52,221 bases of DNA from Priapulus caudatus (taxonomy: Eukaryota > Priapulida > Priapulimorpha > Priapulimorphida > Priapulidae): contig NW_014577289.1 of assembly GCF_000485595.1 (NCBI RefSeq), positions 9,412 to 61,632 of the forward strand, given 5' to 3'. Position 1 is the stretch's first letter, and the number at the start of each line of letters is the position of its first letter. The translations under genes were made by a program, and so were the position numbers. The notes under the pieces are model-generated. The model saw only the letters and a list, made by a program, of their open reading frames with translations, was not told the origin of the DNA and made no database searches. Shown piece by piece: positions 42,801 through 52,221 of the stretch.

Positions 42801-45800
42801 TTACTGGAGACGAGATTAGGGTTGTGTTTTGTGTGATACTGACACTATTTCGTAATATCTCTCTTGTGGATTCTTTCTTCCCTTGTTGATCTCCCTCCCC
42901 TGTCTTCTCTCCCTTTGGATATGGTATATATAGCCATTGCCAATGCACGTTTTTACCTGCTAAGTTGCAGTTAACAGTTATCAATGGTCGCCATGCACGT
43001 TGCGATGACACTGGCTAGTTACGACATACGAGATCAGACACTCACCGCTGCAGTCAAGGTCAGTACTACCACTGCCATCACTTCGCGACGCCATCTGCTG
43101 CGTGGATACCTCTGGTGCCTGTGCCAAATACGCCTGCAATGCAAGCAATTCACCATGAAGGCTACTAATGTGGCAGGAGATATTATAAGGAGTGCATTAT
43201 ATAGATGCATACTCTATATTATGCACTCCTGATATTATATTACACTGATAATGGCCACAAAAGTGTATCTTTTTGAAACATATTCACATGTGGATTTCAA
43301 AGTTTCTATTATTTGCTTTTCATCGTAAGCATACATGAATATATTTTATATATGACATTAAATGAGTGGTTCAAGGTCTAAATCATTTGAGCCCTCAGTG
43401 GTGAATTACTTGAGCAGCTGTAATTGGACAGGCAATGACCTCACGCCACTTGTATCATAAAGCAAATATGTGGCTGGAAATTGCAGCCTGAAATGTCGGG
43501 AACTTTCAGCCATGAACCATAGGGGTGCATCTGGAGTTTTCCTGGTCCAAATGGAACAGATCCCACATATTTGTCTTCTACATGGCTTTTAGGTTGTGCA
43601 TAGAAATTGTGAGCAAATGAGGAATCCAAGTCAGCTGCTTCATGTAACAAAAATTAATTTAATTAAAATAGAAATTTATAAACAATATATATCACACAAA
43701 CATGAAACAACAAAAGCTAATTGGCACATTTACTGACAACAAAAATAAAAGTTTCCAACCTGGTAACGTTTTTAACTAACTCATAAATGCAAACAGGTGT
43801 GATAGAGAAATAAATTTGTGGCTTTCAAAATGAGGCCAAAACACTGACTGACAGTAATACCCATAATTGTGTATCAAATAAATACCTAAGCGTATTTTAC
43901 TTGTTATACTTAAGAGGCATGCTCACTTAAAGGGCCAGACACACTAGGCGATTAAATCGAGCGACTAAATCGCCTAGTGTGTCCAGTCAGTCGCCGCCGA
44001 TTTAGTCGCCCGATTGAATCGCGTAGATCAAAACGTTTTGACATTATCGGGCGATATTATCGGGCGATAAAATCGCGCGATAAAATCGCTTAGTGTGTCC
44101 ACTCGACTCGCCCGATTAAATCACCTAGTGTGTCCGGCCCTTTAGGGCAAAGTAAACTAACATTAAGTGGGTGCAACCTGCAAAGTTGGTATTATTAAGA
44201 CAAACTGAACAAATTCAACAAGCTTAGTTAACGTCACTTACGTAACATCATCTAATGCTGTCTACAAACATTCAGGTTTCTATCAATACACCTTCTTAGC
44301 TACCTTAACTATATAGTCTACTGATAAGTTTGCTATATCAAACATTAATGCAACTATACCTTGCACTCCCCCATATAGCAACTACCTTGCACATATATTT
44401 GCTACCTTGCGCATTATAGCAACTACCTTGCAACTACCTTGCACTCCCACTACTATACCCAACTATACTAGCCGGGTTGACGTCGCCTAACTAGATACTC
44501 GCTAGCTAAAATTATTATCAGACTTCCTAGTTGCCACGAGACGACAAGTAGCAATCATACTGGTCTGTTGGAGTCAACGCCTGCTGCACTATAGAGGGTC
44601 TTTAGCTGAGTGTCTGGCAGATCGCTGTCGAGCCGCTGTGAGTTCATGCTGGACTGTGACAGGTGTGACCTCAGATAAGTGTAGCTCTTCTGACTTGCTT
44701 CAATCTCCTGCAACGCAACAATAATTATAACTGTGGATGATTCACACGTAATAATTCTTCTGCAATAATAACTAGTTATTCACATTTAGTTAATCACATT
44801 ATATATATATATATATATATAATGATTGCATGATACATATGAATACAATAATACATATATATGATTGCAGATATAATATGTTGGTTTGTAGTTATACATA
44901 ATATAATATAATGGTTGTTTTAGAGTTATCAGGCACATTATAGGTATATAGCTAGAATTATACTGCAATACACATAATATTTCAAACAGAGTTGAGTCCT
45001 GGGTTAGCACTACCATGTGATGGTCTACTGGATTAGCCTTCAGGTGGGCTTCAACAAAGATACCTGATACTATTTTACCAATCAACAACTAATGTTGACT
45101 TCTGTTAGTCTGCTCAGGTTCTAACGTTTACTATATTTCAAATGATGTCGAGCTAGGATGCTCTCACTTATACCGTTCCCTGCTCATCAGCAGTTGAGAT
45201 TAGATCTGAATGGAGGCATGTATGGGACATTCTCATGCTAGGTGGGAGCATAGTGAATCCCCAGTAACCTAACATCATAGACACATCGGCCCCTTTAATG
45301 TGTAACGACAGGCAGATTACTGCTTTTACTTATCACGGAATCTTTATAATGCAAAAAGGTTTGGTTTCTGACTTCCCAGTAAAATCATATTGAGACAAGT
45401 CGAAAGACAGTAAAGTTCGCTGCTGAAGGATGATAAGCTATTATTAGTGTCAACCAGCTGTTTCAATCCAGGTATCCGACATACAGACACAGTTAGGTAG
45501 TTGCCGTACCTCTTTCTCTATGTCGTGATAAGCTGAGATGAGATTCCTCACACTTCCTTTGCCTCCAAACCATTTCTCTTTTATTGCTTCCCTCGTGGGG
45601 TTTTCGGGCAGCTCACTATAGCTGGCATCAATGTGGGGGCTGTAAAATAATCCAAGCCATATACTCAGCAGTACAATCCCATCATTATCTTAGAACTATG
45701 ACATTGATACTACTATATATATTAATATATATATATATGCATATGTGATACATAAGAGACTGCTGGGATTTAGTGAAATAAACAGATCATGAACATGGCT

Positions 45801-48135
45801 ACATAATTTATATGTATTGAAGAAACATAGCAGAGATATATTCTAAGACGTACGCTTTGTACATCACTGCATCTCTAATGTCGTCTGGTAGTCTCGAGTA
45901 GCTTGTATGGTGTGTACTCTGCTTGCTGCCAACGCTCACTTCACATCCATGTCCTGCTGGCTTCATCCCTGCATCAAGAGAGAAACATGAGTGATAATAA
46001 CCAAGGCATGTGTATCCTAAAGCAGTTTGTTCACCTCGCACTTCACAAGCACTCAAGACTTGCTGACAACAATAGTTGTACGGTGGTCGTAAATAATGTA
46101 ACTTGTTTACTATGGAAAATGAAAGTATACTGGATTAGAAGGGATTTCGAATTCTGTCAAGTTAAGTGCAGTTATTATGGCACAGAAGTATTACCGTAAT
46201 ACATTGCATTGTAATACTGACTATTGGCATAAATGTGGTATGAATTATAACATATGAAATATGAGAATGAATATGAAAGGAGAATATGAAATGCAATGAA
46301 ATATAAGAACGAAGCTCCAGTCCAGTTCGAGCTCAGTACACACCGACGCAATAGTTGGGAATCGCCAGGCTCCCCACGCTGCCTCTGCTGCTGTAGCTAG
46401 CAAAGCTGGTGTTCTGTCCATATCCTGCACTGCTACGTCTGCTCCCATAGCTTCCCTGTTTGGCGTGACCCGCGGGCGGCCGGTGCATTACAGGGTCATC
46501 CTGGAGGCTATTGCTCCTATTCCTACAGCATTAACAGTAATAATGCCATAAATGCGCATATTTTTCTGTATGTGTACAGAAGCGCATACATATACATGTA
46601 TGATATACTCGACAATTTTACTCAACAAAGTGTAACGCACACACAAATCAGATAATCTCCTCTATTGTGCCATCTGGTGTGTTTACTGTTTTTTGTGGCC
46701 TGTTTATTGGAGTACAGCGATATATATATTGTTTTATAAGTAAGCTGCCGAATGTTTTAAGTGAATAAATCACTCACCATCTCTCTCTGTTGCTGCCCAT
46801 GCTCTTTGGGCCGTCACCAGGTGCACTACCATTCTGAGGGGCTGTTCCATATTTAACTATAAATAAATGCAACTCATTGTATGAAGTGAATGCGTGACAA
46901 AGGAGACCTATGTCTGTATAGACTACTACAAATGAACATGCTACGCAATGCCATGGATAGAACCTACGAGTTATCGTGAGTGAATAGGATGTAGGAAGAA
47001 CTGTGGATATGTCGTATGAGAATTGCATTATAAATGTGTGGCAAATGTTATCGACCATCCTTCACTTCCTGATATACGTGAGAATGACCTTTCCTGTATG
47101 GCTTGGGAAATATCCTTAGTAAATAATAAAGGCACCTGGAGATATGGATTTGTAGCCTCTATGGGAACTGACGATGCCGATCAGTTTAGGGTCAACAAGA
47201 GGTCGCTCTCTGCTATGGCCGGCTGGATAGCATGCCGCCCCACTCTCTTCATGCCTGTTCAAAGCCACAATGTGCAATAACGTCACCTAGGGTGTCTGCA
47301 GCAGATTCAGATGCAATGTAAACTCCAAGAAAATGTCATCACTACTCTCCTAAGCTAATTAATCTTCTCACAATTCTAACAAAGTCATAGACCGTACCTA
47401 TATTCAGCTTTTGGTCCCCACTTCGTGTTGTATACCGTGTCGGAAGGTGCATCCTCACTGAAGCTACTATAGCAAAACAGTACATCCACCAACAAGAGCA
47501 ATAGGAGATAGCAAACCTCCGCCACAGTGTAACAGTCCCCCCATCTTGCTGGTACACCCAATATAGAATTTTCAGAAATTTTCAGAAATTTGAACAAACA
47601 AAAATTCAGGATTTTTTTTAATGAATTTTGAATGCGTCCAAAGTCTTCCCCCCCCCCAAAAAAATTTCTTGGATCCAGATCTGAATCCGGATCCCCACCA
47701 AAATCTAATTGATTGGTTCTTGGCCCAAGACCAACCCATCCAAAAAAAATCATCAAAATCTGTCCGTAACTTTTTGAGATATCCTGTTGACAGACAAACC
47801 AACCAACAAACAAACTAACAGGGGCGAAAACATAACCTCCTTGGCAGAGGTAATAACAGTTTGCTTTGTCACATCAGGTATTGACCTGTTTATAGGGGTA
47901 GATTCAGGGACCCCTTCAACAACACATGTTTTCAGCAAGTTGTTTTGTTGAACTTCTTTACATAAGCGGCTAGATATTGTTCTACGTGGAAAAGGGAGTA
48001 TATACGTTGGGCACCAGTAATATATATATATATCATATATATATATATATATCATGTTGTATATGACAAATAATTGGTAGAAAGTAACAGGCAATGACCG
48101 ACCAATTCCCTCTATTACAACTATCTCTCAGTTTT

Positions 48136-48178
<43 letters not shown>

Positions 48179-51100
48179 ATATATATATACACAACCATAC
48201 ACACACTCATATGCAATTTCTTCCCTCACACATGGTATCACAGTTACCTGTCGTGTGTAGATTTCATGCTGCTATCTAGCGTTGCTGGTGTCCCGTACTG
48301 TTTCCCACCACTGTATGTCGGTCCTTGCGTATTGACATCATCCATAGACTTGTCATCATCAGAGTCTTCACCTGATGTCAACCCCGTCCTTCCGGTCATG
48401 AGCTTCCTAATTGGCGATGAAGTATAGAGTAGAATTACATAGTAACATTACATATAGTACATTAGCATACATTAGTACCTTAGTATATTGCAGAATATTA
48501 TTGATACTAGTAAATTAGCATATATATTCAAGATATGTTACAAGTATATTATAGTATAACCCCTTTCAGAGTCGGTGTTACTTTAATGTCATCATGTTGC
48601 ACTATCACGCCTACTCACTCACGTCCCATCATGTGCCCCCTTTGTAAAAGTGTACACTTTTATGTGTCCAGCATTGATATACCTGTTCACTTCTAAAATC
48701 TATCTGTTACACTAGCTAGTACAACGTGTCAATATGATTTCTCCTCTATCTGTTCCCTTCCATGACCCACGTACACTAGCACAGATGGCAGTATGATTTC
48801 TCCTCTACCTGTTCCCTCCCATGACCCACGTACACTAGCATAGATGGCAGTATGATTTCTCCTCTACCTGTTCCCTCCCATGACCCACGTACACTACCAC
48901 AGAGGGCAGTCTGAATTCTCATCTACATGTTCCTTTCAGGACTGTCACACAGGGCCAGGATGGCCCAAGCCCACGGTCGATTCGGTTTGGGACCCAGTTC
49001 TATACTAGCATACTGAGACTCGCCTGCGTAACGATGTCAGCATACCTGATTGCAATTCTCCTCGTACTCATGTTTCTGGCAGGAGACGGTGGTTTCTGGA
49101 GCGATGCCTCTTGCAACTGATTCTCGTTCATCTCCTGGAACCTTACATCATACATAGAACACGTACATTAGCTGTTAACGACATACTGCAACTAAAGTGA
49201 TAGACAGAATTGCATTAATTCTTGCATTTTTTATCTTTGAAGATGGTTATAACACAATAAGAGTGTATAAATTACACAGCCTAACTTTAAGTTTTTAACA
49301 GTTAGTTTTACTCTCATTGTTTTGCATTCTAGTCTGCCCTGGCACAAATTAATGCACATTCCAAATTATTTGTATTTGTTTGTTGTGTTGTAAAAATTTT
49401 ATTTTGTGTGATATCCCATTATTATGCATATATATTTGAAACAATATTATATGTGGAACGTTCTCCATCAATCCATGAATTGGGATTGAAAAACTTAAAA
49501 TGCTTCCAATAATCCATTTCATCATCATATTAATGAAACTTCACAAGAAATACTCAAATGCATTCTGCCTTAAAAAAATTATGAAAAGTAGCTATGCAAA
49601 CGTAATTACAACAAGAGACTGCACTACCTGCCACTGTAGCTTGTGTTCGTCAAGGGAGACACCAGCTTGCTGCGACTGATTTTCCTCTCATAGCTGCCAC
49701 CCAGTGTGTCATTGAGGGGCTTTAGTGAGAACTTTGATGACTTACGTGAGTTCTAAAAGAAAACCAGTGTCATGATGCAGGGTGATATGGGTAGGGGCAA
49801 GTAGGCACATGGAGCCGGGATCAATCTCCAGTCATGTTGTGTGAATGAGCAGCTTTGGGGAGCATTTGGGGAGGGGGCCAACATCTAAGGGTAATGTGGG
49901 TAGATGCAGCTAGCTAGGCACACAGAGTGGGGACCAACTTCCAAGAGTGATGGAGGTATAGGCCGGGGCAGGCATGAGGGGTACGGATCAGCTTCTATCA
50001 CTCTTACAACTCCCCACACCACATCCACCCTTCCATCAGCGACAGTCTCTCACTAAAATGCCACGCACAAAACTTTCCCATGCCAACTCTGCCACCACCT
50101 CCAAGTTGTAGAACTGACCTACGTACATTATGTACCACATAGAACCTGCTGCTAATCCACATACTACTGCTACTGGCAATCCCTCTACTGCATGACTCCA
50201 TACTGACCCTAACACCAGCGCAATCACATGAGAAACAGTGGTGATACTTACAGAAGACCTTAGTGAGACAAGTAGCAGCTCTCTGAGGTCATCGAAGGAC
50301 ACACTTCTGTCGTAGGAAGCCAGTTGTAGGCCGCGCTCCAGTACATCATGTAACAACTGTGGCACCTGGTTAAGACAAAATAAATAAATGGCTAAGATAA
50401 ATGGAAATTACCTGATTTACACATGCATATATATATATATATATATTAGTCATCTTCCACCTGAGTCACATGTGTTACAAATCTTCTAATTAGAGTTATA
50501 CCAACCTTACAAGAAGCATGCTTTCCCACAGGCCAACAAGCCAACAAGCCATGCGTAGAACATGAGTAAAAACCTTCAGGGCACATAAAAAGTATCCGTG
50601 CAAAATCTTGTGACAATCCAATAAAAAAACCGAGGATATTGTAAGAAATTCGTATAGTCACGCTATAGTTTCACGCTGACCTTGTTATTTGACAGAGGAA
50701 GAGTTTTGCCCTGCTTGGTGATCACTTGTTTAATCTCAGATGCACTCCTTTCTGGCCATGGCATCATACCTGCAATGCAAATTACCAACAAATGGCATCG
50801 CTGTCATTACTGCACAAAAACTCAAACATTACACGGACCCACTAGTATTCTTGAGTTTAACCAAATAGTTGTGTACGTAATACGTAATACATTCTTGTAT
50901 AGTTTGGCACTACTTGACGTCTCTTTGAAAATGAAATGCAGTACATGCACTACTGAAGTAAAGAGGAAAAACAGTATCCCACATACTATACACAACATAC
51001 GACATACTGGTACAGCGTCTATTTAAATACAAGACAAGAAACCGAGGAGTTCCAGCTGAATGCATATCAAACATAATCTCCTGTGTGTTATATGCTCACC

Positions 51101-51790
51101 ATTCAGCATCTCCCACAGTACACTACAGAAGCTGTATACATCAGCCATCTCAGTAGCTGGCTCAGCATTCATGAGCTCTGGTGCCAACCAGTTGTAGACG
51201 GCACACTCGTGCATGTTGGTGTGCGCACCACTCGTGTTTCCCCTAAATATACAAACGCAATCCTTAACTCCAGTGTCACCCGAACTGGGTATTGGTTGGT
51301 GGTGATACAGATCATGCGGGGAATTGGGGGATGAATAGACCAGTGTAGACAAATTAAGTAGTTATGCTATAATACATGTATTATTCGCTCTTGATGCTAT
51401 ACATATTTGTATCTACAATATATAATAATTAACATTTGTTTAAACAATAAATAAAAGCATAACAATTAATATAATAACATAGAAGGTGGGCACAAGCTCG
51501 TTTTTATTACTATGAGAATTTTCAATCAAGCTACATAAAACACAAGCTGACACGAGGTGGGCACAAGATTGTTCTTATTACTATGAGAATTTTCAATCAA
51601 TCAAGCCACGTGAAACACACCTCGGCACCATGTACTCAAAGTTGGCCAATTTTGCAGCGTAAGGGGTGACGAGGTGAATGCTGTTCGAGCTGACTGCACA
51701 GTGCACCAGCTGCTGCTCATGAATGTAGATGAGAGCTTCGCACACCTGCAGCATCACTTCTGCCGTGTTACGCACCGTCGGTGCCTCCAT
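39630..51790 (-). CDS. TEX14: TEX14-like inactive protein kinase, 3' portion (21 exons), 5' end outside the window
   Basis: Twenty-one exons join in frame to about 906 codons: 51790-51621, 51242-51100, 50769-50681, 50365-50252, 49752-49628, 49141-49046, 48406-48248, 47466-47398, 47254-47136, 46856-46778, 46522-46344, 45968-45854, 45639-45510, 44707-44561, 43133-43046, 41997-41896, 41604-41476, 41094-40823, 40525-40393, 40103-40030, 39818-39630. The first four encode a kinase C-lobe: HCAVSSNSI replaces HRDLKxxN, KLANFEY replaces KxxDFG, and YNWLAPELMN and ADVYSFCSVLWEML are kept. Both catalytic Asp are lost. AVSSNSIHLVTP..AKLANFEYMV and VYNWLAPE resemble vertebrate TEX14, which stabilises germ-cell intercellular bridges. 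The ankyrin repeats and kinase N-lobe would lie to the right. The Ser-rich C-terminal region is unlike anything I recognise. Confidence 0.75.
40030..40103 (-). CDS. TEX14: TEX14-like exon T
   Basis: Completes Leu, then EDIINAGSCLEKADEERME, TTANK. The acceptor is TCACAG and the donor GTGCGA. Confidence 0.75.
40393..40525 (-). CDS. TEX14: TEX14-like exon S
   Basis: 44 codons plus one base (ISPRNLPTHDIYLDDEYGE, MEQPPAYDDMDENDMDEN). Strongly acidic, with a duplicated MDEND. The acceptor is TTTCAG and the donor GTGAGT. Confidence 0.75.
40823..41094 (-). CDS. TEX14: TEX14-like exon R
   Basis: Completes Thr, then 90 codons (SSSDSSRGKQLEVTFSEYV, SVEREDYGDEIMSNG, RPTCPDGYPEFQQQ). The acceptor is CTACAG and the donor GTGTGC. 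Confidence 0.75.
41476..41604 (-). CDS. TEX14: TEX14-like exon Q
   Basis: Completes Ala, then EDPQSFLDYAKAMRDQVTAE, RDSFSNLKLKPVG. Amphipathic and likely helical. The acceptor is ATGCAG and the donor GTGAGT. Confidence 0.75.
41707..41750. repeat. Perfect 44-bp palindrome (small foldback)
   Basis: atcaggagtgaataataataga is followed directly by its reverse complement with no loop. It shares the caggagtg tips and the flanking tattat with 43178-43243. Confidence 0.9.
41896..41997 (-). CDS. TEX14: TEX14-like exon P
   Basis: Completes Ala, then VSVEAHQGSPAIQQQPSD, SSSGTDNAKPSSES. The acceptor is TTGCAG and the donor GTGAAG. Confidence 0.75.
42105..42575 (-). repeat. Duplicated block plus 15-bp minisatellite
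   Basis: Text from atgacccagtagaga to the start of ttcatacactc, and gatatgtgggg.attgaaactgtgtg to cctagttatgtaaag, both occur twice. Between them about fifteen ttcatacactcatac units run from about 42269 to 42475. Intron of the TEX14-like gene. Confidence 0.85.
43046..43133 (-). CDS. TEX14: TEX14-like exon O
   Basis: 29 codons plus one base (AYLAQAPEVSTQQMASR, SGSTDLDCS). The acceptor is TTGCAG and the donor GTGAGT. Confidence 0.75.
43178..43243. repeat. Imperfect foldback related to the 41707 palindrome
   Basis: Arms of about 28 bp (atattat.aaggagtgcat and its near complement ending cactcctgatattat) surround atgcat. It lies 45 nt before exon O of the TEX14-like gene. Confidence 0.8.
43929..44143. 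mobile_element. MITE with AAAGGGCC-GACACACTAGG ends
   Basis: aaagggccagacacactagg and, inverted, aaagggccggacacactagg bound a 215-bp element. The whole interior is built of gcgat/atcgc-type words on both strands, so the element could fold along its full length. It has no coding capacity. Confidence 0.8.
44561..44707 (-). CDS. TEX14: TEX14-like exon N
   Basis: 49 codons, phase 0 both ends (EIEASQKSYTYLRSHLSQ, LDSDLPDTQLKTLYSAAG). The acceptor is TTGCAG and the donor GTATGA. Confidence 0.75.
45510..45639 (-). CDS. TEX14: TEX14-like exon M
   Basis: Completes Ala, then PHIDASYSELPENPTREAIK, WFGGKGSVRNLISAYHDIEK. The last part could start a helix or coiled coil. The acceptor is TTACAG and the donor GTACGG. 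Confidence 0.75.
45854..45968 (-). CDS. TEX14: TEX14-like exon L
   Basis: Completes Gly, then MKPAGHGCEVSVGSKQSTH, SYSRLPDDIRDAVMYK. The acceptor is ATGCAG and the donor GTACGT. Confidence 0.75.
46344..46522 (-). CDS. TEX14: TEX14-like exon K
   Basis: Completes Trp, then NRSNSLQDDPVMHRPPAG, SYGSRRSSAGYGQ, SSRGSVGSLAIPNYCV. Ser/Gly/Tyr-rich. The acceptor is CTGTAG and the donor GTGTGT. Confidence 0.75.
46778..46856 (-). CDS. TEX14: TEX14-like exon J
   Basis: Completes Val, then KYGTAPQNGSAPGDGPKSM, GSNRER. The acceptor is TTATAG and the donor GTGAGT. Phase 2 exit. Confidence 0.75.
47136..47254 (-). CDS. TEX14: TEX14-like exon I
   Basis: Completes Arg, then HEESGAACYPAGHSRERP, PKLIGIVSSHRGYKSISP. 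It was found because it is the only exon here that links the phases of its neighbours (2 in, 1 out). The acceptor is GAACAG and the donor GTGCCT. The 85-codon plus-strand frame over it is its shadow. Confidence 0.7.
47398..47466 (-). CDS. TEX14: TEX14-like exon H
   Basis: Completes Ser, then SFSEDAPSDTVYNTKWGPK, AEY. The acceptor is GCTATAG and the donor GTACGG. Confidence 0.75.
47560..47855 (+). mobile_element. Retroposon 3' end-like sequence
   Basis: A poly-C/A patch, then gagatatcctgttgacagac, caaaccaaccaac and cctccttggcagaggtaat give a tail that I recall as a common LINE/SINE 3' end in marine animals. The assignment is from memory only. Intron of the TEX14-like gene. Confidence 0.4.
48115..48190. 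repeat. (TA)n microsatellite
   Basis: Long tatata runs. Similar shorter runs sit at 8078-8092, 44796-44822, 45720-45740, 48020-48052 and 50430-50448 in introns. Confidence 0.85.
48248..48406 (-). CDS. TEX14: TEX14-like exon G
   Basis: Completes Arg, then KLMTGRTGLTSGEDSDDDK, MDDVNTQGPTYSGGKQYG. Acidic and Gly/Ser-rich. The acceptor is AATTAG and the donor GTAACT. Confidence 0.75.
48715..48945 (+). repeat. ~60-bp tandem repeat, about four units
   Basis: Units contain gtacactagcacagatggcag, then tatgatttctcctctacctg and ttccctcccatgaccca. The first and last copies are diverged. Intron between exons F and G of the TEX14-like gene. Confidence 0.85.
49046..49141 (-). CDS. TEX14: TEX14-like exon F
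   Basis: Completes Arg, then FQEMNENQLQEASLQKPPSP, STRRIAI. The acceptor is TGTAAG and the donor GTATGC. Confidence 0.75.
49628..49752 (-). CDS. TEX14: TEX14-like exon E
   Basis: 41 codons plus two bases (NSRKSSKFSLKPLNDTLG, ERKISRSKLVSP). Ser/Lys-rich and probably disordered. The acceptor is TTTTAG and the donor GTAGTG. Confidence 0.75.
50252..50365 (-). CDS. TEX14: TEX14-like exon D (end of kinase domain)
   Basis: 38 codons (VPQLLHDVLERGLQLASYD, SVSFDDLRELLLVSL). It matches the last kinase helices, where the usual Arg is in YDRSVSF. The acceptor is AACCAG and the donor GTAAGT. Confidence 0.85.
50681..50769 (-). CDS. TEX14: TEX14-like exon C
   Basis: Completes Gly, then MMPWPERSASEIKQVITK to SNNK. 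It carries the G..PW motif of the kinase C-lobe. The acceptor is TTGCAG and the donor GTCAGC. Confidence 0.85.
51100..51242 (-). CDS. TEX14: TEX14-like exon B (APE motif)
   Basis: Completes Arg, then GNTSGAHTNMHECAVYNW, LAPELMNAEPATEMADVY, SFCSVLWEMLN. The acceptor is TTTAG and the donor GTGAGC. Confidence 0.9.
51484..51622 (+). repeat. ~69-bp direct duplication reaching a splice donor
   Basis: aggtgggcacaag, then attactatgagaattttcaa, occurs twice about 69 nt apart. The second copy runs up to the exon A donor of the TEX14-like gene at 51621. Confidence 0.75.
51621..51790 (-). CDS. TEX14: TEX14-like exon A (kinase catalytic-loop region)
   Basis: 56 codons plus two bases (EAPTVRNTAEVMLQVCEAL, IHEQQLVHCAVSSNS, KLANFEYMVP). 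The acceptor is TGACAG, so the ATG at 51790 is an internal Met. The donor is GTGTGT. Confidence 0.85.
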
Positions 51791-51837
51791 CTGTCAAGAG
51801 GAAACATCACCATACATAGCAACGCACACGTGCTTCT

Positions 51838-52221
51838 GGTCGATTATGGATTTTTGCTATTTTAAGTAGAATATGCATACTGTGATTCGATTAGTTGATT
51901 AATTGATTGTGATTCGAAGCAGGTCCATGTGCTTCGAATCGATTATGGATTGATCCTATTTTAAGTAGATCATGCATATTGTGATTTGATTAGTTGATTA
52001 ATTGATTGTGATTCGAAGCAGGTACACGTGCTTCGAATCGATTATGGATTCATCCTATTTTAAGTAGATCATATAATATTGTGATTTGATTAGTTGATTA
52101 ATTGATTGTGATTCGAATCAGGTACACGTGCTTCACATCGATTATGGATTCATCCTATTTTAAGTAGATCATATAATATTGTGATTCGATTGACTGATTG
52201 ATTGATTGATTGTGACTTCTT
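51838..52221. repeat. ~99-bp satellite, four units, at the right edge
   Basis: cgattatgg starts recur at 51841, 51940, 52039 and 52139. Each unit holds gattcgaagca, a short spacer, then tgcttcgaatc, which is a hairpin, and ttgattaattgattg. The array runs off the window. It lies upstream of exon A in the TEX14-like gene. Confidence 0.9.

Noticed and set aside
43441-43650. 69-codon minus-strand frame that looks protein-like (AQPKSHVEDKYVG) between TEX14-like exons N and O
   Set aside because: Flanking exons are phase 0 on both sides, but the possible acceptors of this frame are phase 1 and the donor phase 2, so it cannot be a constitutive exon. It could be an alternative or relic exon.
47023-47280. 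85-codon plus-strand frame
   Set aside because: It is the complement of a TEX14-like exon (47136-47254) whose splice sites and phases fit on the minus strand.

Overview
This window is animal nuclear DNA. Three multi-exon genes with GT-AG introns can be rebuilt exon by exon. The introns are long, AT-rich and full of short inverted-repeat transposons, minisatellites and (TA)n runs. Telomere-type TTAGGG tracts and metazoan proteins (DCAF7, PAXIP1/PTIP, TEX14) point to an invertebrate metazoan, probably marine, but the sequence alone does not let me name a taxon.

Layout, left to right. 1-6986 is gene-poor flank with dispersed repeats and a GC-rich stretch. 6987-18730 (minus) is a complete DCAF7 (WDR68) gene: 8 coding exons, 351 codons, almost collinear with the vertebrate protein. 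Its 7.7-kb intron 3 holds a 1-kb alternating purine-pyrimidine array, a large foldback and two nested transposons. 18770-24404 is the space between two head-to-head genes. It contains an 8-bp-TSD hAT-like element, four copies of a GC-rich repeat and two decayed reading frames. 24405-38318 (plus) is a complete PAXIP1/PTIP gene: 16 coding exons, about 1391 codons, six BRCT domains and a 2.46-kb exon coding a Met/Gly/Gln-rich repeat region. 39630-51790 (minus) is the 3' part of a TEX14-like pseudokinase gene: 21 exons, about 906 codons. Its 5' exons lie beyond the right edge. It converges on PAXIP1 with about 1.3 kb between stop codons.

Functionally, DCAF7 is a seven-bladed WD40 adaptor for DYRK/HIPK kinases and CUL4-DDB1. 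PAXIP1 is a BRCT scaffold of the MLL3/4 H3K4 methyltransferase complexes and the DNA-damage response. TEX14 is a kinase-dead protein of germ-cell intercellular bridges. Nothing suggests that the three act in one pathway; they look like ordinary neighbours.

I found no new enzymatic or defence system. The unusual material is structural: inverted-repeat elements carrying telomere-like tracts beside the PAXIP1 start, a nested transposon ending about 20 nt from a DCAF7 splice donor, a perfect 36-bp intronic hairpin, and degraded transposon-type reading frames between the two head-to-head genes.
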